In this document: piece after piece, positions 6,595-13,471 of the stretch
How the letters are laid out: each line of letters opens with the position of its first letter
How positions within the stretch are numbered: position 1 is the first letter of the stretch
Source of the DNA: Clostridia bacterium
GTDB lineage: Bacteria; Bacillota; Clostridia; Christensenellales; Pumilibacteraceae
Assembly: GCA_017531795.1 (NCBI GenBank)
Contig: JAFXKH010000019.1
Location: 1 to 39,528, forward strand
DNA length: 39,528 bases
Direction: 5' to 3'
Translations under genes and position numbers: made by a program
The notes under the pieces: model-generated
Database searches by the model: none
The model's input: only the letters and a program-made list of their open reading frames with translations
Told to the model about the DNA's origin: nothing

Positions 6595-8463
6595 ATGGCG
6601 TTAAAACAGTTCAAGGCGGAGAGCAAAAGACTGCTTGATTTGATGATTAATTCCATTTATACGAACAAGGAAATTTTTCTTCGCGAGATAATTTCAAACG
6701 CGTCAGACGCAATCGATAAAATGCACTTTACGTCGCTCACGGACGGCAAAGCGTCAAAAGACTTCGAGATTCGTATCGAAGCGGATAAGGATGCGCGCAC
6801 GCTCATCGTCAAAGATAACGGTATAGGTATGAGCGCAGACGAACTTGAAAACAATCTCGGCACGATAGCAAAAAGCGGAACGCTTGACTTCAAGCAGGAG
6901 AACGCAACGGGGGAGTCAAGCGCGGAAAGTCTGATCGGTCAGTTCGGCGTAGGGTTCTATTCCTGCTTTATGGTGGCGGATGAAGTTACCGTAATAAGCA
7001 AGAAGTACGGCGAGGACGTGGCTCATAAGTGGACGAGCAAGGGCGAAGACGGTTATGAAATTACGGAAGCGGAAAGAGAAGACTGCGGTACGACGGTATG
7101 TCTGAAATTAAAAGAGGACGGGGATATTAAATACTCCGACTATCTTGACCAATACACGCTTATGCGCCTCGTCAAGCATTACTCGGACTATATCCGCTAT
7201 CCCATAACGATGCAGGTTGAGCAGTCCAAGCCGAGCGCGGACGGCAAAACTACCGAAACGGAAAGCGTAATAGAAACGCTCAACTCCATGACTCCGATCT
7301 GGAAACGCAGAAAGAGCGAAGTCAAGCAGGAAGACTACGAGAGTTTCTATATGGAAAAATTTATGGACTTTAATAAGCCCGCAAAGATTATCTCGGCGAA
7401 TATCGAAGGGGCGGTCAATTATTCCTGCCTTTTGTTCGTGCCGAGCGAAGCGCCTTTCGACTTCTACACCAAGGCGTTCAAACGCGGTCTGCAACTTTAT
7501 TCGAGTGGCGTGCTTATTATGGAGAACTGCGAAAGACTTTTGCCCGATTATCTCGGCTTCGTGCGTGGTGTAGTGGACTCGTCTGACCTGTCGCTTAATA
7601 TCTCGCGTGAAATGCTCCAAGAGGATAAGCAACTGACCGAAATCGCAAAGAACTTGGAAAAGAAAATCCTTTCCGAATTGGCAAAATGGCTGACTGCGGA
7701 TAGAGAAGCGTACGAAAAGTTCTTCACAAAGTTCGGTATGACGCTCAAATTCGGCGCGTACGAGGGTTATGGAGTAAAGATACCCAAACTCAAAGACCTG
7801 TTCGTTTATTATTCTACGAGCGGTAAATTCGTCACGATAAAGGAATATATCACGTCAATGAAGGAAGGTCAGACGGAGATTTATTACGCGTCGGGCTCGG
7901 ACGTAAACGCCTTGCGCAGTCTGCCTCAGGTGACCGCCGTGTGCGCGAAAGGTTTTGACGTACTTTTAATGACGGATAACGTGGACGAGTTCGTAGTGAA
8001 ACTTATGGGCGAGTATGACGGCAAAAAATTCAAATCAGCGCAGAGCGAAAACCTTGACATAGAAAGCGAAGAAGAAAAGCAGGCGAATAAAGCGAAGGCG
8101 GACGGCGCGCGCGATCTGCTGAACGAAATGAAAACCGCGCTTGGCACGAACGTAACCGAAGTCAGATTGAGCAATATGCTCGGCGAATATCCTTCCGGAC
8201 TGTCCGCGAAAGGCGAACTCTCCATTGAAATGGCGAAAGTACTTTCCGCAATGCCGGGCAATGAAAAAATCCGAGCGCAGTACGTGCTGGAAATCAACCC
8301 CACGCACCCTATGTTCGAGCTTGCGGAAAAACTGCTTGCCGAAGATAAAGCCAAGTTCGGACGGCTTGCCGTTCTGCTTTATACCGAAGCGATGCTCACC
8401 GTTGGCATAAATCCCGAAAACCCTGCCGAGTTCGTTAAACTTATCAACGAATTTATCGGTTAA
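6595..8463 (+). CDS. htpG: Molecular chaperone HtpG (bacterial Hsp90)
   Basis: An ATP-dependent homodimeric chaperone of the cytosol. The N-terminal GHKL ATPase domain shows the catalytic E31, N35 and D38 (REIISNASDAIDK), then DNGIGMSADELENNLGTIAKS and IGQFGVGFYS, the lid and glycine loop. The middle domain has SREMLQED with its arginine, and the C-terminal dimerisation domain follows. At 622 aa it has the usual bacterial length. The frame opens at 6574, but ATG 6595 is chosen because AGGAGG lies 6 nt before it and MALKQFKAES is the normal start. It has its own strong promoter and terminator. No CIRCE or CtsR-type site was seen, so heat control, if any, uses another site. Confidence 0.97.
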   Translation: MALKQFKAESKRLLDLMINSIYTNKEIFLREIISNASDAIDKMHFTSLTDGKASKDFEIRIEADKDARTLIVKDNGIGMSADELENNLGTIAKSGTLDFKQENATGESSAESLIGQFGVGFYSCFMVADEVTVISKKYGEDVAHKWTSKGEDGYEITEAEREDCGTTVCLKLKEDGDIKYSDYLDQYTLMRLVKHYSDYIRYPITMQVEQSKPSADGKTTETESVIETLNSMTPIWKRRKSEVKQEDYESFYMEKFMDFNKPAKIISANIEGAVNYSCLLFVPSEAPFDFYTKAFKRGLQLYSSGVLIMENCERLLPDYLGFVRGVVDSSDLSLNISREMLQEDKQLTEIAKNLEKKILSELAKWLTADREAYEKFFTKFGMTLKFGAYEGYGVKIPKLKDLFVYYSTSGKFVTIKEYITSMKEGQTEIYYASGSDVNALRSLPQVTAVCAKGFDVLLMTDNVDEFVVKLMGEYDGKKFKSAQSENLDIESEEEKQANKAKADGARDLLNEMKTALGTNVTEVRLSNMLGEYPSGLSAKGELSIEMAKVLSAMPGNEKIRAQYVLEINPTHPMFELAEKLLAEDKAKFGRLAVLLYTEAMLTVGINPENPAEFVKLINEFIG

Positions 8464-8484
8464 GGAGTATAGTCAAAATAATTC

Positions 8485-8525
8485 AAAGTCGGATACCTGA
8501 ACTTTTTGGTGTCCGACTTTTTGCG
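8485..8525 (+). terminator. Terminator of htpG
   Basis: Stem AAGTCGGATACC / GGTGTCCGACTT followed by TTTTT, 22 bp past the stop codon. I see nothing else between here and the tRNA promoter. Confidence 0.85.
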
Positions 8526-8629
8526 TAGCGATAGGGCTTTGAGCAAAAATGGAACTTTTATTGTTTTCTGTCGCGCTGACAAGGTTTTCAAAAATTTTCC
8601 GACGAAATGAAAATATAACGCTTAAACGC

Positions 8630-8658
8630 TTGCAAAATCATATTAAAAATGATATTAT
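8630..8658 (+). promoter_or_regulatory. Promoter of tRNA-Thr
   Basis: TTGCAA (8630-8635), 17 bp, TATTAT (8653-8658), 20 bp before the first tRNA base. A good sigma-A promoter. Confidence 0.7.
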
Positions 8659-8678
8659 ATCTAAGCAAAATTTCGTAT

Positions 8679-8754
8679 GCTACTGTGGCTCAGTTGGTAG
8701 AGCAGCTGATTCGTAATCAGCAGGTCGGCGGTTCAAGTCCGCCCAGTAGCTCCA
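8679..8754 (+). tRNA. tRNA-Thr (anticodon CGT)
   Basis: A complete 76-nt cloverleaf: acceptor GCTACTG/CAGTAGC, D arm, anticodon stem GCTGA/TCAGC with loop TTCGTAA (anticodon CGT at 8712-8714, reads ACG), variable loop AGGTC, T arm GGCGGTTCAAGTCCGCC, U at position 73 and an encoded CCA. G1-C72 and C2-G71, with G35 and U36, agree with threonine identity. It is transcribed alone with its own terminator. Its last 37 nt are repeated twice downstream. Confidence 0.96.
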
Positions 8755-8756
8755 AA

Positions 8757-8788
8757 AATCAAGCCTTAAAAAGGGCTTGATTTTTTTT
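8757..8788 (+). terminator. Terminator of tRNA-Thr
   Basis: AATCAAGCC ... GGCTTGATT with a T8 run, 3 nt after the CCA end. An identical hairpin follows the third tRNA 3' half (9064-9096). Confidence 0.9.
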
Positions 8789-8791
8789 GTG

Positions 8792-8937
8792 CCTGCTGTT
8801 TACGAATAGTGATTCGTAATACTCCGCTAACGCTCCGTGGCGTTCGGGAACTTCGTTCCCTCGGCTGAGCAGCAGGTCGGCGGTTCAAGTCCGCCCAGTA
8901 GCTCCAAAAAAACGACAGGCTATGACCTGTCGTTTTT
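8792..8937 (+). repeat. tRNA-Thr-derived repeat unit A, with terminator
   Basis: Order: an inverted piece of the tRNA anticodon-variable region (CCTGCTGTTTACGAAT, 8792-8807); a direct piece ATTCGTAAT (8812-8820); about 49 bp of foreign hairpin sequence; then an exact copy of the last 37 tRNA nucleotides including CCA (8870-8906). A different terminator follows, ACGACAGG/CCTGTCGT plus T5 (8909-8937). It lacks the 5' half and cannot make a tRNA. Confidence 0.85.
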
Positions 8938-8947
8938 ATATATAAAA

Positions 8948-9096
8948 CCTGCTGCTTACGAATAATGATTCGTAATACTCCGCTAACGCTCCGTGGCGTT
9001 CGGGAACTTCGTTCCCTCGGCTGAGCAGCAGGTCGGCGGTTCAAGTCCGCCCAGTAGCTCCAAAAATCAAGCCTTAAAAAGGGCTTGATTTTTTTC
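8948..9096 (+). repeat. tRNA-Thr-derived repeat unit B, with terminator
   Basis: Nearly identical to unit A from 8948 to 9062, with the exact 37-nt tRNA 3' end at 9026-9062. Its terminator (9064-9096) matches the one after the intact tRNA, not the one after unit A. The order of terminators (X, Y, X) argues against simple tandem slippage. Confidence 0.85.
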
Positions 9097-9302
9097 TTGC
9101 GCACCGCTAACGCTACCTTCGGTTGCGCCAGAATAACCCGCGCTTGCGGAATCTTTTTTGTTCTTTCTTCCAAAAAGCCCCTCGATGCCGTAAGGCAATC
9201 TTCGGGGACGTTTGCTAACGCAATACGCTTTTTGGAAGAAATCTCCAAAAAATCTTTCCGCAATCGCTTCTTATCGCTGGGGATAGTATGTTGTGAGATG
9301 TA
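9094..9302 (-). repeat. Structured element R1, copy 3 (inverted)
   Basis: Full copy on the minus strand. 3' hairpin at 9094-9133; right P1 arm 9141-9177; P3 9178-9207 (CCCCTCGATGCC with its partner, loop GTAA on the plus strand, TTAC in RNA sense); P2 9212-9223 (TTGC-GTTA-GCAA in RNA sense); left P1 arm 9226-9267; 5' flank to 9302. TTCTTCCAAAAAGC pairs perfectly with GCTTTTTGGAAGAA. An R0 repeat adjoins. From 9348 to 9481 I see nothing functional. The long ORFs here are products of the repeats. Confidence 0.75.
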
Positions 9303-9308
9303 CAGCAA

Positions 9309-9347
9309 TGAGATCCTTCTACTTCACTTCGTTCCGCTCAGGATGAC
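9309..9347 (-). repeat. Short dispersed repeat, family R0, inverted copy
   Basis: Reverse complement of the 731-769 repeat with few changes. It lies directly at the 5' side of R1 copy 3, as at 731-780. Confidence 0.6.
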
Positions 9348-9481
9348 GGCAGGGGGTGTGAGTGTTGTGTACCGTTTTTGTTGGAACAGTTTCTTTTGCC
9401 ACTCCCGTCATCCAAAGCGAAATGCAAGAAAGAAGGTAATATTCCAATCGAAAAGCCATTAAACAAACCCCGCGATATTTC

Positions 9482-9510
9482 TTGAAAAGGCGTGGAGAAA
9501 GTGGTATACT
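9482..9510 (+). promoter_or_regulatory. Promoter of the radical SAM gene
   Basis: TTGAAA (9482-9487), 17 bp, TATACT (9505-9510), then 7 nt to ATG 9518. There is no Shine-Dalgarno, so the transcript is probably leaderless. Confidence 0.65.
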
Positions 9511-9517
9511 ATTGAAA

Positions 9518-10441
9518 ATGAAGAAGGCAACGAAAAAATTTTTGACGGCAAGCGAGTATTTTGAAAAGCGTTTTGGCGGAAAGGTATACAAACTCGCGCT
9601 ATCGTCCTCCGATACTTGTCCCAACCGTGACGGCAGGGTGGGTGTAGGCGGATGTACGTTCTGCGCGGAGGGTTCGGGCGGATTTGCCGAGCGTGGGGAG
9701 AGCGCGACCGAAATGATCGAGCGCGCCAAAGTCCGCGTATCCGCCAAGATAAAAAAAGGCGGATATATCGCTTATTTTCAGTCGTTTACAAGCACGTACG
9801 CGCCATTGTCACGCCTTGAACGATTATTTACCGAGGCGATAACGCGCGCTGACGTAGTGGCGTTATCCGTTGCCACCCGTCCTGACTGTCTGCCGAGCGA
9901 CGTCATAGAACTGCTTTCCCGATTAAACGCAATCAAGCCCGTGTTTGTCGAACTTGGACTGCAAACAATGCACGAACGCACCGCGCAGGCGATTAACCGC
10001 TGTTATCCACTCCAAGCGTATGACGAGGCTTGCGCAACGCTCCGAGCGCGCGGAATAAACGTCATTACGCACGTTATACTCGGTTTGCCGGGCGAAAGCA
10101 GGGAAGATATGCTCGATACCGTTCGGCACGTCTGCGCTACTGCTGACGGCATAAAACTCCAACTTCTGCACGTTTTGAAAGGCACGGAACTTGCGGAGTC
10201 GTACGCGCGTGGGGAGTTTGAAACGCTGGGCATGGAGGAGTATGCGGATATAGTATGCGACGCGCTTGCTCTTTTGCCCGAAGGCATGGTCGTGCATCGC
10301 ATAACGGGTGACGCGCCCAAACGCCTTCTTGTCGCGCCCTTGTGGTCGGCGGACAAAAAGAAAACGCTGAATTACCTGACCGCGCGCATAACCGAACGGT
10401 TTGAAGCTTACGACAAAAATAGCGTCAATAATAAACGCTGA
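9518..10441 (+). CDS. TIGR01212 (YhcC-type) radical SAM protein
   Basis: A radical SAM enzyme of about 307 aa in the TIGR01212/YhcC family, whose substrate is not established (a role with tRNA or glutamate metabolism has been suggested for relatives). The cluster-binding region is TCPNRDGRVGVGGCTFC, with the long family-specific gap between the first cysteine and the CxxC pair. Then come YIAYFQSFTSTYA, FVELGLQTMHE and THVILGLPGESREDM, which are typical family motifs. ATG 9518 is preferred to the upstream ATG 9482, because 9482 lies in the -35 box and MKKATKKFLTASEYF starts like relatives. The next gene, a nucleotidase, begins 35 nt downstream and may share the transcript. Confidence 0.88.
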   Translation: MKKATKKFLTASEYFEKRFGGKVYKLALSSSDTCPNRDGRVGVGGCTFCAEGSGGFAERGESATEMIERAKVRVSAKIKKGGYIAYFQSFTSTYAPLSRLERLFTEAITRADVVALSVATRPDCLPSDVIELLSRLNAIKPVFVELGLQTMHERTAQAINRCYPLQAYDEACATLRARGINVITHVILGLPGESREDMLDTVRHVCATADGIKLQLLHVLKGTELAESYARGEFETLGMEEYADIVCDALALLPEGMVVHRITGDAPKRLLVAPLWSADKKKTLNYLTARITERFEAYDKNSVNNKR

Positions 10442-10476
10442 AAGATAGCGGAAGATAACTTAAAAAGGGATAAATA

Positions 10477-11157
10477 ATGAAAAACATACTTATTGATTTG
10501 GATGATACTTTGCTCGACTTTAAGGCAGGCGAAACTTACGCGCTTAAAGCCACTTTCGCGCATATTGGAATACCTGCGACCGAGTATAATCTGAACGTTT
10601 TCCGCAAACTGAACGCTGACGGGTGGAAAAAATTGGAGCGTGGAGAGATCACTCGCGCCGAACTGCTCTCGTCACGCTTTGGCTGGACGTTTGACGCGCT
10701 TGGCGTAAGCGGTGATTCCGCGCTGACGGACGAGTCGTATCGCAACGCGCTTGCCGAACAAGTATTTTTCGTGGACGGCGCGCTCGAACTGCTCGAAATT
10801 CTGTCGAAGGACTACGCGCTGTACCTTGCAACAAACGGCACGGCTTCCGTGCAGGAACAACGTCTTGCCCGAGCAGGCATAAGCAGATATTTCCGCGAGA
10901 TTTTCATTTCCCAGAAGGTAGGGCATAATAAACCCGACGCGCGCTTTTTTGAGCATTGCCTTTCCGTAATGGGCAGTAGAGCAATCGATACCGTAATGAT
11001 AGGGGATAGCCTTTCTTCCGACGTGCGTGGCGCAAATAACGCTTCAATCCCCGTCGTGTGGTTCAATCCTAGCCGTGAGCCTTTGCCCGATGGCGTAAGC
11101 GTAAGGGCAATAGCGCATACGCTTGCAGAAATTCCCGATATCCTTAAAACTTTATAA
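10477..11157 (+). CDS. YjjG-type pyrimidine nucleotidase, HAD family (226 aa)
   Basis: A haloacid dehalogenase superfamily phosphatase that fits the YjjG/TIGR02254 group, which removes phosphate from (often non-canonical) pyrimidine nucleoside monophosphates. Motif I is DLDDTLLDF with the nucleophile D7 and acid D9. The helical cap covers about 18-90. Motif II is YLATNGTASVQ, motif III the lysine in GHNKPDARFF, and motif IV IGDSLSSDVRGANNA. AAAGGG stands before ATG at suitable distance. It probably forms a two-gene unit with the radical SAM gene and ends at a strong terminator. Other HAD phosphatase activities cannot be excluded. Confidence 0.87.
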   Translation: MKNILIDLDDTLLDFKAGETYALKATFAHIGIPATEYNLNVFRKLNADGWKKLERGEITRAELLSSRFGWTFDALGVSGDSALTDESYRNALAEQVFFVDGALELLEILSKDYALYLATNGTASVQEQRLARAGISRYFREIFISQKVGHNKPDARFFEHCLSVMGSRAIDTVMIGDSLSSDVRGANNASIPVVWFNPSREPLPDGVSVRAIAHTLAEIPDILKTL

Positions 11158-11217
11158 CGCTCCTCGTTTTCACCTAATCGACACAAAATTTCACAAAAAT
11201 TTCACAAACCCCCTGAA

Positions 11218-11247
11218 ATGTGGACAGACTGTTGTCCACATTTTTTT
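11218..11247 (+). terminator. Terminator of the nucleotidase gene
   Basis: Perfect 9-bp stem ATGTGGACA (11218-11226) and TGTCCACAT (11233-11241) followed by T7. It separates host genes from the phage module. Confidence 0.93.
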
Positions 11248-11321
11248 GTTATAATATAGGCGAACATATGTTTTAAGAGCGCACTCTTACTGAGCGATAA
11301 CGCAAGGAGCTCATAGTAGTT

Positions 11322-11533
11322 CATCTCCCAATATACTATCCCCCAGCGATAAGAAGCGATTGCGGAAAGATTTTTTGGAGATTTCTTCCAAAAAGCGTAT
11401 TGCGCAAGCAAACGTCCCCGCAGTCTGCCTTACGGCGACAAGGGGGTTTTTGGGAGAAAGAACGAAAAAGATTCCGCAATCGCGTGCGTTTCTGGCGCGC
11501 GCGTCAGCGAACGTTAGTGGCGCGCAAGAAAAA
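11322..11533 (+). repeat. Structured element R1, copy 4
   Basis: Full copy: 5' flank; left P1 arm from GATTGCGGAA (11358); P2 TTGC-GCAA-GCAA (11400-11411, a true GNRA loop); P3 11416-11445, where GTC/GAC replaces the GAT/ATC pair of copies 2 and 3; right P1 arm ending TTCCGCAATC (11473-11482); 3' hairpin to 11530, then A-rich. It ends 155 bp before the capsid gene. Between it and the gene there is one hairpin, ATAACTCCT/AGGGGTTAT (11601-11625), in the likely mRNA leader, and no clear promoter. Confidence 0.75.
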
Positions 11534-11687
11534 AAGGAAAGGGGAAAGAGAGAAAAGTAGTCAGTTCGCGAGAGATTATTTTTACCCTTCTTTTCCGAGC
11601 ATAACTCCTTGAATACAGGGGTTATTCACTTAAAAGTTTACCAAAAAACAAAAACAAAAAAATTATTAAAAGGAGATTAAAAAAAAC

Positions 11688-12839
11688 ATGGTAACAATCA
11701 ATTCAGCAGAGAACGCGCTTAAAAGCGTGTATCTCGGAGCAGTCACCGAACTGCTCAACACAAAAGTAAACCCCCTTATGACCAAGATCGAACAGACGAG
11801 CGCGGACGTTTGGGGTAAGGAAATCAGAAAGGCGGTATCTGTCGGCATTAACGGCGGTATCGGCGCAGGTGACGAAGCAGGCAGTTTGCCTGCGGCGCAC
11901 GGCAATCAGTATTTGCAGTTCGTAAGTACGCTCAAAAACCTCTACGGTCAGATTGAGATATCGGACAAAGCGATAAGAGCGTCGGCAGACGACAGAGGCG
12001 CGTTCACCGACTTGCTTAACGCCGAAATCGAAGGACTTCTCAAAGCGAGCAAGTTCAACCTTGGCAGAATGCTTTACGGTGACGGTAGCGGTATGCTTGC
12101 AACCGTAGACGACGTGGACGGTTCGACTGTATACGTAGACGATCTTCGCAACCTTATCGAAGGTCTTGCGGTAGACGTTTATAACGGAAACTCTCCCGTT
12201 CTTACCAACGCTCATATTATTGCGATCAATCATAACGATTACGCAATAACGTTAGACAAAACGTCTTCGTCCATTACCGTTGGTTGCAAACTTTACGTAC
12301 AGGGAAGTAAGGACAAAGAAATCACCGGTCTCGGAGCAATCTTCGACACCACCAAGCCGTTGTACGGCATTGACAGATCGAACTCGCCCATACTCAATCC
12401 TATCGTGCAGGCAGGCGTAGGCGCGTTGAGCGAAACGGCTATTCAGGAAGTCATTGACAGACTGGAAACGGAAGCGGGCAGTACCGTAGACTTTATTGCG
12501 GTAAGCGCGGACGTTAAGTACGCGTATATGGACTATATGTCCCAGTACAAGCGCAATATCGACGTTATGAACCTTGACGGCGGATTCAAGAGTCTTTCCT
12601 TCAACGGAATTCCTCTCGTATACGACCGTTTCGTGCCCGACGGTACTATGTACCTTCTCGATACGAGCGCATTCCACTTGCATCAGCTTTGCGATTGGCG
12701 TTTCCTTGAAACGGAGAACGGCAATATTCTCCGTCAGAGTCAGGGATATCCCGTTTACACCGCCACTCTCGTTAAGTATTGTGACCTTGTGTGCGACAGA
12801 CCTAACGGTCAGGCAGTACTCAAAGGTATCTCGGGATAA
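11688..12839 (+). CDS. Phage major capsid protein, HK97-fold type (383 aa)
   Basis: The likely shell protein of a phage-like particle. The N-terminal helix region (VKSVY-like LKSVYLGAVTELLNTKVNPL), then an E-loop-like part with SVGINGGIGAGDEAGSLPAA, and a P/A-domain part (AIQEVIDRLETEAGSTVDFIAVSADVKYAYMDYM, NGIPLVYDRFVPDGTMYLLD, LKYCDL-like end) match the layout of HK97-fold coat proteins from Firmicutes podophages and siphophages. No scaffold or protease gene precedes it, and no N-terminal delta domain is obvious. AAGGAG lies 13 nt before ATG. It is the first gene of the module. The fold is inferred from pattern recognition; an encapsulin is less likely because tail-type genes follow. Confidence 0.82.
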   Translation: MVTINSAENALKSVYLGAVTELLNTKVNPLMTKIEQTSADVWGKEIRKAVSVGINGGIGAGDEAGSLPAAHGNQYLQFVSTLKNLYGQIEISDKAIRASADDRGAFTDLLNAEIEGLLKASKFNLGRMLYGDGSGMLATVDDVDGSTVYVDDLRNLIEGLAVDVYNGNSPVLTNAHIIAINHNDYAITLDKTSSSITVGCKLYVQGSKDKEITGLGAIFDTTKPLYGIDRSNSPILNPIVQAGVGALSETAIQEVIDRLETEAGSTVDFIAVSADVKYAYMDYMSQYKRNIDVMNLDGGFKSLSFNGIPLVYDRFVPDGTMYLLDTSAFHLHQLCDWRFLETENGNILRQSQGYPVYTATLVKYCDLVCDRPNGQAVLKGISG

Positions 12840-12848
12840 GGAGTGGTC

Positions 12849-13103
12849 ATGAGCGGAGAACATCTTCGCCCCGTAACGGACGATTTGTACTTTATTGCCA
12901 GCCGACTTAAAGAAATAGATCCGACCTATTACGTCGTATATAATCTCATTAAGTTACGGTATGAAGTACATTCCAAGGAGCAGAGGGGCAACACCCTCTG
13001 CTTCGTCGTTCCGTACGGCAATCTCGATGCCCGTACGATAGAGTACGCCAAACGGACGCGTAATCCGTCGTTCGGGAAAGCGAGATCGTGGCAAAGGAGG
13101 TAA
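12849..13103 (+). CDS. Small phage-type protein of unknown function (84 aa)
   Basis: A soluble protein starting MSGEHLRPVTDDLYFIASRL. The segment LKEIDPTYYVVYNLIKLRYE followed by VHSKEQRGNTLCFVVPYG resembles small proteins found beside capsid genes in Firmicutes phages, but I cannot name a function. ATG 12849 is chosen over GTG 12843 because AAGGAG overlaps the capsid stop region at the right distance. It starts 9 nt after the capsid stop codon, so coupling is likely. The basic C-terminus (KARSWQRR) could contact nucleic acid; this is speculation. Confidence 0.7.
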   Translation: MSGEHLRPVTDDLYFIASRLKEIDPTYYVVYNLIKLRYEVHSKEQRGNTLCFVVPYGNLDARTIEYAKRTRNPSFGKARSWQRR

Positions 13104-13105
13104 GT

Positions 13106-13471
13106 ATGATAAAAGACGTAATAATCGAAGCGCTTAAAATGCTGAATCTATCTTCGGAAGCGGAAAAGGTCTTGGCAGGCGAAGAAGAAGTAACCGCCGA
13201 ACTTTTACGAATTTATAATCTGGTCGTAAGCGAACTTCACGACGTATACCGCCGTGACGACTACGCTACTCCGCCTATTGCGATGAGCGTAAACGAAGCG
13301 GAAGCTGATTTTTACGGCGTATCGCCGAGAGTAATGGCGTACGGCGTTTGCGCGGAGTATTGCATAACGCAGGGCCTAGATGAGGCTGAACTGTGGGACG
13401 GACGGTATAAAGATGCGCTCAGCCTTATAAAGCGCAAGAGCAGGCGAATCCCCGGAAGGAGGTTTTACTGA
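13106..13471 (+). CDS. Probable head-tail adaptor/connector protein (121 aa)
   Basis: A helical protein in the usual position and size of a podovirus tail adaptor (the gp4/gp11 type slot) or gp6-like connector. It begins MIKDVIIEALKMLNL; ELLRIYNLVVSELHDVYRRD and RVMAYGVCAEYCITQGLDEAELWDGRYKDAL give the long helices expected of such connectors, and the C-terminus is basic (KRKSRRIPGRRF). ATG 13106 has AAAGGAGG 5 nt upstream; the in-frame ATG at 13088 has no such site. Its stop overlaps the next start (TGATG). The role is inferred from position and helix pattern, not from a catalytic motif. Confidence 0.6.
   Translation: MIKDVIIEALKMLNLSSEAEKVLAGEEEVTAELLRIYNLVVSELHDVYRRDDYATPPIAMSVNEAEADFYGVSPRVMAYGVCAEYCITQGLDEAELWDGRYKDALSLIKRKSRRIPGRRFY

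Noticed and set aside
8463..8678. T-box or other riboswitch before the tRNA
   Set aside because: No T-box sequence or specifier stem; only the htpG terminator and a simple promoter are visible.
8718..9062. Possible CRISPR array (37-nt exact repeats)
   Set aside because: Repeats are tRNA 3' ends with terminators; the two spacers are near-identical to each other and there are no cas genes.
8766..9308. 180-aa minus-strand ORF with repeated SYWADLNRRPAAQP segments
   Set aside because: It is the antisense reading of tRNA-Thr 3' halves and repeats; this W-A-D-L-N-R-R-P string is a well-known spurious translation of tRNA genes.
11232..11241. DnaA-box-like TTGTCCACA
   Set aside because: It is the stem of a clear terminator and stands alone; no origin genes are near.
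895..11533. R1 as a group II intron, retron or IS200/IS605 end
   Set aside because: No domain V-like hairpin, reverse transcriptase or transposase is seen, and the stems vary in sequence between copies.
11360..11612. Two ORFs of 66 and 70 aa in R1 copy 4 (and 9085-9462 in copy 3)
   Set aside because: They read through a repeat element in different frames and have no ribosome site or conservation across copies.
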